Assembly: GCA_018396995.1 (NCBI GenBank)
Contig: JAGTQB010000001.1
Span: forward strand, 1 to 64,000
Length of the DNA: 64,000 bases
Reading direction: 5' to 3'
Source: Candidatus Bathyarchaeota archaeon
GTDB lineage: Archaea > Thermoproteota > Bathyarchaeia > Bathyarchaeales > DTEX01
Each line of letters begins with the position of its first letter. Within the stretch, counting starts at the first letter, position 1. The notes under the pieces are model-generated. The model had not been told where the DNA came from, did no database searches, and saw only the letters and a program-made list of their open reading frames with translations. The position numbers and the translations under genes were made by a program. Below are positions 10,489 to 18,845 of the stretch, piece after piece.

Positions 10489-10798
10489 AGTAAGAATATA
10501 GTTTTATCTCCTTATCACCAATATTAGATTTAATGAAGTTTATTACGTCCTCATCACTGATATACATGTTACTAAACTCATCAACTCTCAACTTTATTCC
10601 TGTCTTTCTTAACATATTACCAGCAGCTGTATCTACAAAAACGTACTGGGCGTCAGGGGTTGGAAGAATAAGCCTAAGTCCCGTCAAATTTTTAGCTGGG
10701 ACACCCATTTCAATACGGTATACGATTTCCTTAATACGATACCTCTTAATTAACTGTTTAAACTCCTCCCAAGAGTCAACCCTGATAACTTTACCCAA
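10478..10798 (-). CDS. Hypothetical small soluble protein, 106 aa
   Basis: I do not recognise this protein. It is a compact alpha/beta protein without cysteines or membrane segments, starting MGKVIRVDSWEEFKQLIKRY. The start is TTG 10798, with no clear Shine-Dalgarno. It is convergent with and overlaps the ferredoxin-like gene by 11 nt. It reads in the same direction as the metallo-beta-lactamase-fold gene, which ends 46 nt upstream of it, so they might be co-transcribed. Confidence 0.5.
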   Translation of the reverse strand: MGKVIRVDSWEEFKQLIKRYRIKEIVYRIEMGVPAKNLTGLRLILPTPDAQYVFVDTAAGNMLRKTGIKLRVDEFSNMYISDEDVINFIKSNIGDKEIKLYSYFTM

Positions 10799-10843
10799 AG
10801 TGGGCGCCCCGCATAGAAACCTATTGCCCTCTATTAATGTTTA

Positions 10844-11818
10844 CTAGAGAATATAAAAGTTGCCAACGCTACTCCAGACGAAGGCATCTGGCATAGCTTC
10901 ATATATTGCGTAGCATGCGCGCCAACCAGTGCAGTGTGAGGGAACTATAATCCGCGGTCTTATCTTTTTTAACTCTTCCACCGTCTGAGTTATACGTTCT
11001 TCAAGGTTCTTTCCTGATAGATGTAGGCCGCCGAGAATAGCGTATATATTCTCAATGCTGGTGAGACGCTGCGAGTGAAGTACGGTGTTTATTATGCCTG
11101 CGTGGCTGCATCCAGAGAGAATTATCAGCCCTTTTCTCCTAACGTTTATCACCAGTGCGCGCTCATCCCATAGCCATGGGTCAGGCTCCCACTTTCCATT
11201 AACAAATGCTTTGTGCTGCGGATAACCGAGTTCAAATGGTGTGACTCTTGGAATCTCACCAGTAATTAACACTAATCCCTTAGCTATTAAGTGCGGTTCC
11301 TTTGTATCAATATACTTTGCAGGTCTAACAGCATCCTCTAACGGAAACATTGGGTATTCTCTTATAGTGCCATTGGCTCTCTCCACACCCCTCTTCTTAA
11401 ACATATCCTTATGGATCATTATGGGTAATTCGCTCTTCTTTATGGCCTTAACGACGGCTGGCAACCCGGTGAAATGGTCGTAGTGTCCATGGGATAAAAC
11501 TATACATTCAATATCACTCAAGTTGACTCCCATTCTCCTAGCATTCATTACCACGCCACGTGGGCTGATTCCAGTATCAAATAATATATTGTGTGACTCA
11601 TCTCCATCATAAACACGAATGAGCATCGAGAAGCCGTGTTCGGCAATGGGGTGGCGATTTTCTTTCTTCACCCAGTCCCTAAGAGGCTTAACTTCCTCCC
11701 TTTGTGATGACAGTAATAGGTCTATAGAGTTATCCATGATGCTAATTATCTCTACCCTATCAGCCTCCCTAAGCCTTAAAGGCGAATTTCTCCCACCCAT
11801 ACTGTTATCTCCATCCAT
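10844..11818 (-). CDS. Metallo-beta-lactamase-fold hydrolase (COG1237 type)
   Basis: A 324-aa metal hydrolase. The binuclear metal motif HGHYDH is at residues 110-115, and further ligands are in GCSHAGI and PSHCTG, the arrangement of the COG1237 group related to the ribofuranosylaminobenzene 5'-phosphate synthase step of methanopterin synthesis. Start may be ATG 11818 or the inner Met at residue 7. It has no signal peptide. The exact reaction cannot be assigned from sequence; a role in pterin metabolism would fit an organism with C1 enzymes but is inference. Confidence 0.8.
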   Translation of the reverse strand: MDGDNSMGGRNSPLRLREADRVEIISIMDNSIDLLLSSQREEVKPLRDWVKKENRHPIAEHGFSMLIRVYDGDESHNILFDTGISPRGVVMNARRMGVNLSDIECIVLSHGHYDHFTGLPAVVKAIKKSELPIMIHKDMFKKRGVERANGTIREYPMFPLEDAVRPAKYIDTKEPHLIAKGLVLITGEIPRVTPFELGYPQHKAFVNGKWEPDPWLWDERALVINVRRKGLIILSGCSHAGIINTVLHSQRLTSIENIYAILGGLHLSGKNLEERITQTVEELKKIRPRIIVPSHCTGWRACYAIYEAMPDAFVWSSVGNFYIL

Positions 11819-11966
11819 TTAACTCAAAGTCTAATCATATTTTGGTGGTAATGGTATATTTAAGCATCATACAAGTCTCCTGAGAATAAAGAGAGTTTAG
11901 AAGGAGATATCTACTAGATATTGAGGAATAAGAAAAGGAGTATATGAAGTAGAACTTTTATTATCT

Positions 11967-12785
11967 CTAACGCCTCTTAAGTCTAGTTAGGTGGGTTATT
12001 AAGAAAATAGCTGTAGATATGAGAGCTATTGCGCCACTTGTGGGGATGTTAAGTTGGTATGAAAGAGCTATCCCAGCCAACCCAGATAATAGCGCCATTA
12101 TAAAGGATGCTAGAAGCATTATATTTATGCTTCGGGTTAAAGCTCTTGATGCCGCGGCTGGAAGCGTGAGGAGCGTTACCGAGAGCAGCACCCCCACAGC
12201 TTTAACAATCACGGCAACGGCGATAGACGTTGTTACGAAAAGCAAGATATTATATAGTTTAACCCTTAACCCAAGCGCTTCAGCAGTATCTGCATCAAAG
12301 CATATATAAATAAACTCCCTATAAAACATTATAGTAATTGTGAATGCGATTATAGACGCTATTGCCAAACTCAATAGGTCTATGATTGAAAGGAGAAGTA
12401 TGTCGCTTATAAGATATCCATCCACAAGGATTTTCTTTTCAATTGGAAGCCAGCTCCTTATAACTGCGTAGATAGTTACGCTTATAGCAAGTAGGGCGCT
12501 AAGCATTGCTCCGAGCGCTTGCGGGCCGCTCCTCCCTGCATAAGCCGCGAGCACTGCTGTGATTAAACAAAACAATAAGACTATGAGAAATGGGTTTACT
12601 AGAACTGGAGAGATCATTTGCAGTAATACTCCAAGGGCAGCTCCGCCTAACGCGGCGTGCGATATTTCTGGAGTTATGTAGAGTGAACCTCTTAAAAGCA
12701 TTATAACCATTATTGGCACAGAAAGCGACATGAAAAATGTGCCCATAATTGCCCTTAAAATGAATGGGTCAAACATGCCTATCAC
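11967..12785 (-). CDS. Metal ABC transporter, permease (ZnuB/MntB family)
   Basis: A 272-aa membrane protein with eight to nine hydrophobic helices. It has the ABC-3 family pattern, including the conserved glycine-rich GGAALGVLL region near residue 47 and KAVGVLLSVTLLTLPAAASR in the cytoplasmic loop contacting the ATPase. It is the last gene of a four-gene minus-strand operon and overlaps the ATPase gene by 17 nt. It should form the channel for Zn2+, Mn2+ or Fe2+. Confidence 0.88.
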   Translation of the reverse strand: MIGMFDPFILRAIMGTFFMSLSVPIMVIMLLRGSLYITPEISHAALGGAALGVLLQMISPVLVNPFLIVLLFCLITAVLAAYAGRSGPQALGAMLSALLAISVTIYAVIRSWLPIEKKILVDGYLISDILLLSIIDLLSLAIASIIAFTITIMFYREFIYICFDADTAEALGLRVKLYNILLFVTTSIAVAVIVKAVGVLLSVTLLTLPAAASRALTRSINIMLLASFIMALLSGLAGIALSYQLNIPTSGAIALISTAIFLITHLTRLKRR

Positions 12786-13548
12786 CTAAAACGATTATAC
12801 GCCTACCATTTTTCTCAATCAACTTTAAATGTGGGTAAATACGTTTCAGCTTCTCCTCACTCAGAACTGAATTTGGCTCACCGTATGCATGTATACACCT
12901 ATTTAATACTAAAACCCTGTCAGCAAGAGTTACTATTGGATCGAGCTCATGCTCAACGACAATAATAGTCCTTCCACTCTCTTTAAATTCTCTAAGAATA
13001 TTAAGCAGATTTTCTTGGCTTTCAAGGTCTAGGCCAGCAAAGACTTCATCTAGTAGTAGTAATAAGGGGTTGGATGAAAGTGCCCTAGCTATTAGAACTC
13101 TTCTCTGCTGACCCCCACTAAGCTCACTGAAGAGGGAGCTCCACTCATCTTCCATACCTAAATATGCCAATGCCCTTCTAGCCATCTCAATATCTTTCTC
13201 AGAAACGGTTCTGGGCGGGCTTTTTCTTAATAATACACCCATCAAGACAACATCGCCAACGGTGAGTGGTGTCTCATACGAAATCTTATCTTTCTGTGGA
13301 ACATATCCAATAAGTCTTCTAACCTTCATCTGCTCCTTAAGCGGATTGAGACCGAATACCCTGACCTCACCCCTATATGGCCTAGTTATTCCGAGTAACG
13401 TTTTGAGTAAAGTTGTTTTTCCAGCACCATTTGGCCCGATTACCAGCAGAAGAGATGGTTTCTCAACCTCAAAACTAATGTTCTCTAACACGATATGATT
13501 ACTTATTTTGACGGTAACCTTGTTGATGGATATTATTGGCGTCTCCAT
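12769..13548 (-). CDS. Metal ABC transporter, ATP-binding protein (ZnuC/MntA family)
   Basis: A 259-aa ABC ATPase. Walker A is GPNGAGKTT, the Q-loop GYVPQKDK, the signature LSGGQQRR, Walker B LLLLDEVFAGLD, and the switch histidine VVEHEL. Pfam-style architecture and length match manganese/zinc importers. It overlaps the binding-protein gene by one base and the permease gene by 17, which indicates tight coupling. Confidence 0.92.
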   Translation of the reverse strand: METPIISINKVTVKISNHIVLENISFEVEKPSLLLVIGPNGAGKTTLLKTLLGITRPYRGEVRVFGLNPLKEQMKVRRLIGYVPQKDKISYETPLTVGDVVLMGVLLRKSPPRTVSEKDIEMARRALAYLGMEDEWSSLFSELSGGQQRRVLIARALSSNPLLLLLDEVFAGLDLESQENLLNILREFKESGRTIIVVEHELDPIVTLADRVLVLNRCIHAYGEPNSVLSEEKLKRIYPHLKLIEKNGRRIIVLGDRHV

Positions 13549-14576
13549 TATTTCACCCTTCTTCTGACCAAGAATATCGTTTCAAGGGCAATTATGGTCA
13601 GAAGGGCAATAATTATGGGGAGATACATATCTGAGCTGCTTAGGAGCTGTCTAGGTTGTGTCAGTAACGCACAGCAAATCTGTCCAGCATTATAATACAT
13701 CACCATGTCATATTCCTGTAAGCCGCCAGACGAGACTGTTAGAACGAATGCTACAGGGCAGCTGCTTTCCCTAGAGATTTCTTTAATCGCTTCCTTAGTA
13801 TTCTCTACGAGCACTGCAACGTCAGAGACTATGATGCACGCATATTTTCCAGATTTAAGTCCCTCATAAATGTTTCTTAGAGTCTCTGGACGTATGCTCT
13901 CTCCTTCGCCTATGAGTGCTGAGGCTACTCTTAAGCCGATTGCCTCAGCAACATACTGCTCGGCATAAAAGCCTATTATAACATCCCTCCCATATATATC
14001 ATATTTGTCTAGAATGCGATTAAGGAAGTTTTTGAGAGTGAGAACTCTCCTCTTAAATTCCTCATAGTTTTCTTCAATTTTCTGAGAGATGTCCGGTCTT
14101 ATCCTCGAGATTCTTTCCTTTACTTCCTTGGCTATTAGAAGGGCATTATCTGGCAGGAGCCAGAAACCATGGAGATTCTTTTCCCCATTAAGCTCCAATA
14201 TCCTGAGGCCGCTAAGCTTTGACAAGTCTATGAAAGTTAAGTCAGCTTCAATACCTTTAATTTCAGCAATTTCTTCAATTAGCTTTTTTTCCCATTCCAT
14301 GTGCCCGGTAACGATTATTAGGTCGGATTTGCTTACATTGCTAACGATGCTTGGAGTTAATACAAAGCCATGTGGCTCAACTCTCTCAGAAACAATCGAG
14401 TAAATTTCCCCAACCCCGTTAATTACCGGAGAAATTATTGTTCTTAGTATATCAATGGAGATTGCCACTTTTATAGTTTCATCGGCCCGTTCAATAGGGG
14501 AGATGGATATGTTTAATCCATATATAAATAATAGTGTTATAGCAATTGTCGTGAAAATTACTCCCTTACGCAGCAT
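13548..14576 (-). CDS. Membrane-anchored metal-binding protein of ABC importer (ZnuA/TroA-like, divergent)
   Basis: A 342-aa binding protein with an N-terminal signal/anchor (VIFTTIAITLLFIYGL) and a second membrane helix at the C-terminus followed by RRRVK, so it is probably tethered at both ends. Candidate metal ligands are His in VEPHGF, His in NLHGFW and Asp in IVSDV. The third family histidine appears replaced (FYAEQYVAEAIGL has Glu). Metal specificity is therefore uncertain. It overlaps the regulator gene by 19 nt. Confidence 0.8.
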   Translation of the reverse strand: MLRKGVIFTTIAITLLFIYGLNISISPIERADETIKVAISIDILRTIISPVINGVGEIYSIVSERVEPHGFVLTPSIVSNVSKSDLIIVTGHMEWEKKLIEEIAEIKGIEADLTFIDLSKLSGLRILELNGEKNLHGFWLLPDNALLIAKEVKERISRIRPDISQKIEENYEEFKRRVLTLKNFLNRILDKYDIYGRDVIIGFYAEQYVAEAIGLRVASALIGEGESIRPETLRNIYEGLKSGKYACIIVSDVAVLVENTKEAIKEISRESSCPVAFVLTVSSGGLQEYDMVMYYNAGQICCALLTQPRQLLSSSDMYLPIIIALLTIIALETIFLVRRRVK

Positions 14577-14986
14577 GGAATCCCCCTAGGAATATCCTTA
14601 TTGTGGGGGCACTTCTTTGGGTGTCCTAAAATCCTGCACATGGAGTTAACTATCTCCTCGGAGAGATACATCTCAATCCTACGTGCGCACTCGCATGCCT
14701 CATTGAGACTGACTAAAAGAACCTTATGCGCATATGTTTCGAATACCCTATGATTCCTAACAATCTTATTAATCTCCTTAAAACCTAGCTCTGAAAGTCT
14801 CACGCCTTTCCATGGCTCTCTTATAACCAGACCTTTCTCTGAAAGTCTTTTGAGCGTCTCACTTGCGGTCGCGCATGAGACCCCGAGATTATTCGCTATA
14901 TCAAGACTGCTGGCCAAGTCTCTATTAGAGGTTAAGTCAAATACTGCTTTGAGATACTCCACTTCCTTTCTAGTTAAGCTTCCCAT
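14558..14986 (-). CDS. DtxR/MntR-family metal-dependent repressor
   Basis: A 142-aa regulator with an N-terminal winged helix (YLKAVFDLTS...ANNLGVSCATASETLKRLSEKGLV) and a dimerisation/metal domain with the family C-terminal block HPKKCPHNKDIP. It lacks the SH3-like third domain, as in MntR. The usual metal histidine after Glu in the EH pair reads RIEMYLS, so Met takes its place. It heads the operon for the importer and should repress it when metal is plentiful. Shine-Dalgarno GGAG precedes ATG 14986 by seven bases. The palindrome at 14998-15036 is its likely operator. Confidence 0.88.
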   Translation of the reverse strand: MGSLTRKEVEYLKAVFDLTSNRDLASSLDIANNLGVSCATASETLKRLSEKGLVIREPWKGVRLSELGFKEINKIVRNHRVFETYAHKVLLVSLNEACECARRIEMYLSEEIVNSMCRILGHPKKCPHNKDIPRGIPCCVRE

Positions 14987-14997
14987 ATAAATTCTCC

Positions 14998-15036
14998 AAA
15001 TTTAGGTATAACCTAAGTTAGGTTATACCTAAATTT
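14998..15036. promoter_or_regulatory. 39-bp perfect palindrome: probable operator of the metal-importer operon
   Basis: The left arm AAATTTAGGTATAACCTAA (19 nt) is followed by one G and then its exact reverse complement ending at 15036. Each half contains TTAGGTnnnACCTAA-like sequence, close to the DtxR-family consensus TTAGGTTAGnCTAACCTAA, so two repressor dimers could bind side by side. On the minus strand a TTTAAATTT TATA-like element overlaps its outer edge, and the regulator ATG lies only 12 nt downstream. Binding would block promoter and start together. The palindrome is seen; the repressor match is inference. Confidence 0.85.
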
Positions 15037-15194
15037 AAACATTATGTTCTTAGCAAGACGTTTTGGCAGCGCTTAGAGCAGGTATGAAGGAAAAGATCCT
15101 AAGATAAAACATCTTATGTAAGTTCTTAAATTGCAACAAAACTTTAAATAAAATTTAAGGGTAAAGTGATATGTTTGGGTTATAAGAGTTCTCT

Positions 15195-16127
15195 CTACTT
15201 TGGAATAGCTAAGTCTGGCGCTCCTCTCTTGCTTTGCTTAGCTTCTGGGAAGTACTTCTGTACCGTACGTGCGGTGAGTATTGCCTGCCTAGCCATATTT
15301 ACGCCTTCCCTCTCAGTTGTAGGTAACCCGTGAGTGACTAGAGCTGAGTTACCTGTTTTGAGGTATACTGGCGCTGCTATTCTTACTATCTCCGGCGCCT
15401 CATAGGTTCTGATCATTCCACCAGTTGACTTTGGATTATCTACGTGTATATCTATTGGTACTTTAACAGCGGCCCTTAAAGCTGCTATCATTGGCAGTGT
15501 CAAATCTCTAACGGGGTTAATGGTGTCGGCTCCTAGGCTCTCTAGTAACTTGAATGACAATGGGTTTCCATGCCCGCAGTGGGCAGATAACTTAAATTTA
15601 ACATCTTTTGGAAGTTCTCCATCTTTCCTCATCTGGTTAAGTAGCCATAGTAATCCCTCATCATAAACGAGTATTCCTCTAATTCCTAGTTCAACAGCTC
15701 TTTTCACATCCTCAACAGCCCTAACAACCTGATCCATCCCTCGCAGCCTATACCCAACCCTACCAGCCTCAGGGGTTCCCGCTGCCCTTTGTGTGCTAGT
15801 ATCATATTCAGCTCTGGGCCCAACAGACATGTTAAATTCAACTTGATAGTCTTTCGCAAGCTTTTTCATAGCCTCTATTTCTTCATCTGTATATCGCATA
15901 ATTCCCATCGTCTCGTCAATCCGGTTTATTATGACTCCATGCTTCTCTGCTGTTTCAAGAACAGCCCTCATAGCTTCTGGAGAATTAACTGTTGGAACCT
16001 CTATTCTGTAGTGTGCTCCGTCTGGAAATCTTAACGGTGAATCTGGCAGTTCATAAAGATCGCGGTCTGGAAGACCCAGCTTCCTTAAGTACTCCCTGGT
16101 TTTTGCTCCTACAAGTAGATTTATCAT
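15195..16127 (-). CDS. U32 peptidase-family-like TIM-barrel protein
   Basis: A 310-aa soluble protein that I match from memory to the group annotated as U32 family peptidase: PLRFPDGAHYRIEVPTVNSP near the N-terminus, GRVGYRLRGMDQVVRAVEDVKRA in the middle, and ILVYDEGLLWLLNQM. Repeating strand-helix units suggest a TIM barrel. The catalytic residues of true U32 enzymes cannot be confirmed here. It stands alone, 178 nt from the plus-strand dehydrogenase on its other side; the promoter region carries an AT-rich element near 16150. Confidence 0.5.
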   Translation of the reverse strand: MINLLVGAKTREYLRKLGLPDRDLYELPDSPLRFPDGAHYRIEVPTVNSPEAMRAVLETAEKHGVIINRIDETMGIMRYTDEEIEAMKKLAKDYQVEFNMSVGPRAEYDTSTQRAAGTPEAGRVGYRLRGMDQVVRAVEDVKRAVELGIRGILVYDEGLLWLLNQMRKDGELPKDVKFKLSAHCGHGNPLSFKLLESLGADTINPVRDLTLPMIAALRAAVKVPIDIHVDNPKSTGGMIRTYEAPEIVRIAAPVYLKTGNSALVTHGLPTTEREGVNMARQAILTARTVQKYFPEAKQSKRGAPDLAIPK

Positions 16128-16266
16128 GGCTTAGTACCCACCACCTTTAAATTCTTTTAAAGAAAAGAAATTGGAGCCTTATACTTAAATGTTTCTACGT
16201 TATATTTAGAGAATCCTTCTATGTATGGCATAAAACTTAAATTAGCCTAGTTTTTGAAAATATGAT

Positions 16267-17322
16267 ATGGTATCCCCTGCTGCTATCCGAGTTAAAGCCG
16301 AAGACCTATTTAACTTTTGTGTAGAAATACTTGGACGTATTGGCGTAAAGGAAGAATATGCTAAAATAGTTGCTGAAAACCTTGTATTGGCTGATCTTAG
16401 AGGTAGAGAATCGCATGGTATTGCAAGGTTACCCTCTTACGTAGAGAGGGTTGTTAGGGGTTTAATTGACCCATCGGGTCCCATTGAAGTGGTGATGGAC
16501 TATGGCGCGGTGGCGCTTATAGACGCTCACAACAATTTTGGCCAGGTAGCTGCAATGAAAGCAACTTTATTAGCGATTGAAAAGGCGAAAAAGTTTGGAG
16601 TGGCGGCAATTGGGGTAAGAAACGCTAACCATTTTGGAATGGCTGCACATTTTGTACTCAAAATAGTTGAAGAGAAGCTTATTGGGGTAGCTTTGTCAAA
16701 CGCTCCGCCAGCAATTGCTCCATGGGGAGGAAAAAAAGCGATGTTTGGCACAAACCCCATCTGTATAGGTTTTCCGGTGGAGGGAGGGAGCCCTATTGTC
16801 TTGGATATGGCTATTAGTGAGGTTGCGCGTGGAAAAATAAGGTTAGCTGCATTGAAGGGTGAGAAAATACCTGAAGGATGGGCTTTTGATGAAGAGGGTA
16901 ATCCAACAACTGATCCAAAGGCCGCCTTAAAGGGAACGCTAGCCCCAATAGGTGGAGCTAAAGGCTATGGTTTAGCCCTTGTAGTAGACTTGCTCTGTGG
17001 TTTAGTTACTGGGTCAAAGTACTTGCAGGATGTTAAAGCTCTTGATGATTTTAGCGCCCCCTCTGGAACAGGGTTCTTTATTGGCGCCATTAACGTGAGT
17101 CTCTTCACACCTTATCATGAATACAAAGAGAAGATTAGTAAATATATAGAGACTGTTAAAAACTGTCCTAAAAGGAGCGGGGTAAAGGAAATATTTTTGC
17201 CAGGAGAGATGGCGAAGAGGGAGATGGATTCTAGAAGCAAACATGGTATACCTTTAGATGAAGAAGTTGTTTTAGCGATAAAGAGACTTGCTGAAAGATT
17301 CGGAATAAAACCCCCATTTTAA
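16267..17322 (+). CDS. Ldh2-family malate/lactate (2-hydroxyacid) dehydrogenase
   Basis: A 351-aa NAD(P)-dependent dehydrogenase of the malate/L-lactate/L-sulfolactate family. Hallmarks are RGRESHGIARLPSY near residue 45, the catalytic histidine in ANHFGMAAHF, and APWGGKKAMFGTNPICIGFP binding the cofactor. Length is normal. The substrate among 2-oxoacids cannot be decided. ATG 16267 follows an AT-rich promoter-like stretch (AACTTAAATTA near 16227-16237) and has almost no leader sequence. Confidence 0.88.
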   Translation: MVSPAAIRVKAEDLFNFCVEILGRIGVKEEYAKIVAENLVLADLRGRESHGIARLPSYVERVVRGLIDPSGPIEVVMDYGAVALIDAHNNFGQVAAMKATLLAIEKAKKFGVAAIGVRNANHFGMAAHFVLKIVEEKLIGVALSNAPPAIAPWGGKKAMFGTNPICIGFPVEGGSPIVLDMAISEVARGKIRLAALKGEKIPEGWAFDEEGNPTTDPKAALKGTLAPIGGAKGYGLALVVDLLCGLVTGSKYLQDVKALDDFSAPSGTGFFIGAINVSLFTPYHEYKEKISKYIETVKNCPKRSGVKEIFLPGEMAKREMDSRSKHGIPLDEEVVLAIKRLAERFGIKPPF

Positions 17323-17439
17323 ACCAGCACTTTTAAGCTTTATCCTAACACCTTTGTATCCTTTTATTCTCGTCCAGAAAATCTTATTAAGGTATATATC
17401 GCATTAAAAGACATTAATAAGGCCATGTGGTGAGTAGCG

Positions 17440-18120
17440 GTGAGTGAAACCGATATCGTTCTCAAAGTTATCAAGGAGCGAAGGAGCATAAGAAAATATA
17501 AGCCAACGCCAGTTCCAGATGATCTCATCATGAAGTGTCTAGAGGCTGCCCGCTGGGCTCCTACTGGCGAGGATATGCAACCTTGGCGCTTTATAATTGT
17601 TAGGGATGAGGCGATAAGAAAGGAGCTAGGTAGAATTGCAGGGAGGGGGAGCGGAAGACGCTTCACTGTTGAGTTTTATACTGGAAAGATGGAGGCGCGT
17701 TTTGGAGAAGTTGTGAAGACGTGGCCTGAAGAGAAAAAGAAGCGTGTCTTCGGAAAACTCATCTCCGGGGAAGTATCAGCCTTTCTTGCCGAGGCTCCAG
17801 TTGACATTGTAGTTTGTGCAGAAAAGAGTGCAAATGATCCTAGAGAAGATTGTTGCGCGGCGATTCAGAACATGATGTTGATGGCAAAAGCTCTGGGTCT
17901 TGGAACCTGTTGGGTTATAGCGCCAGTATTCGATGTTAGAGATGAGATCAAAGTTAAACGCCTACTCAATATTCCAGAGGAATATAAGGTGATCAGCATA
18001 ATAGCCTTAGGATACCCAGATGAAGAGCCGAAGCCACGGCCAAGAAAGAGTTTAGAGGAAATAGTGTTTTATGAGCGTTTTGGCCAAAAGATGCCTAAAA
18101 AAGAGGTGGGAAGTGTATGA
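17440..18120 (+). CDS. Nitroreductase-family flavoprotein
   Basis: A 226-aa FMN-binding protein. It starts with the family motif KERRSIRKYKPTPVPDD, then AARWAPTGEDMQPWRF for flavin contact, and AIQNMMLMAKALGLGTCWV near the C-terminal third. Members reduce nitro groups, quinones or double bonds with NAD(P)H or ferredoxin. The start is GTG 17440. The next gene overlaps by 4 nt, and a ferredoxin follows, so the three may form an electron-transfer unit. Confidence 0.85.
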   Translation: MSETDIVLKVIKERRSIRKYKPTPVPDDLIMKCLEAARWAPTGEDMQPWRFIIVRDEAIRKELGRIAGRGSGRRFTVEFYTGKMEARFGEVVKTWPEEKKKRVFGKLISGEVSAFLAEAPVDIVVCAEKSANDPREDCCAAIQNMMLMAKALGLGTCWVIAPVFDVRDEIKVKRLLNIPEEYKVISIIALGYPDEEPKPRPRKSLEEIVFYERFGQKMPKKEVGSV

Positions 18121-18569
18121 GTGCAGGGAAGAGTGGAGAAGAAATTTTCAACAGTTTTGTGAAACATATTCTCTCTGGGTTAATTAAAGTGGTGTATGAT
18201 GGATTTGGCGGCGCTTCGCGGTGTAGATGCTATCTAGTGGGGAGGGAACTAATAAACTATATAACTGGATTAGAGAACTTAGGAATGGCTGAAGCCATCA
18301 AGAAGGTGATGTCGTTTATTAAAGAGGCGCGGATAGTGGATGAAGCCGACGCGTTCATAAGTGAGCCAATACTAGAATTATACTTCCGCAACTGCAAGTT
18401 TTCAGAAGTAGCTGATGAGATTATTAGGTCTAAGATACCGTTATTTGTTTGCCCATGCACAAATGTTTGTCTTGGTCTCCTTGAGGATAAATTTGGCATA
18501 GACACAGAGTTAATATCGATTGAGCGCAAAGATAACTCCTGTAAAGTAAGAGTTTACCTATTTAAATAG
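18117..18569 (+). CDS. Hypothetical cysteine-containing protein (weakly V4R-like)
   Basis: A 150-aa protein. The C-terminal segment VCPCTNVCLGLLEDKFG followed by ERKDNSCKVRVYLF resembles the end of V4R (4-vinyl-reductase/hydrocarbon-binding) domains, where clustered Cys residues precede a final C-x-F strand. That resemblance is weak. It lies between a nitroreductase and a ferredoxin with a 4-nt overlap and a 24-nt gap, so a redox or ligand-sensing role in the same unit is plausible. Confidence 0.5.
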   Translation: MSAGKSGEEIFNSFVKHILSGLIKVVYDGFGGASRCRCYLVGRELINYITGLENLGMAEAIKKVMSFIKEARIVDEADAFISEPILELYFRNCKFSEVADEIIRSKIPLFVCPCTNVCLGLLEDKFGIDTELISIERKDNSCKVRVYLFK

Positions 18570-18593
18570 ACTGGATGAATAGGAGTTGCAAGT

Positions 18594-18785
18594 ATGCCTC
18601 CGAAGGTAGATGTTAATAAATGCATTGGCTGCAGAACCTGCGTTGATGCCTGTCCAAATAACGTCTTAGACCTAGTAGAAGGCGTTGCATACGTTGCAAG
18701 ACCTAAAGACTGTGAAGAATGCGGCTTATGCGAAGCCATATGTAAGCAAGAAGCAATTAAATTGCAGTCGCATAACCCTGAATAA
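18594..18785 (+). CDS. Small 2[4Fe-4S] ferredoxin
   Basis: A 63-aa ferredoxin with two full cluster motifs: CIGCRTCVDACP and CEECGLCEAIC. It is the electron carrier of the surrounding set (nitroreductase before it, CoA-transferase and tungsten aldehyde:ferredoxin oxidoreductase after it). ATG 18594 follows a GGAGTTG ribosome site. Confidence 0.92.
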   Translation: MPPKVDVNKCIGCRTCVDACPNNVLDLVEGVAYVARPKDCEECGLCEAICKQEAIKLQSHNPE

Positions 18786-18845
18786 GATAAACCTTATCTC
18801 TTTTATTTTAGTACTCTCATATTAAAAAGTTAATTGGTGGTTTAA

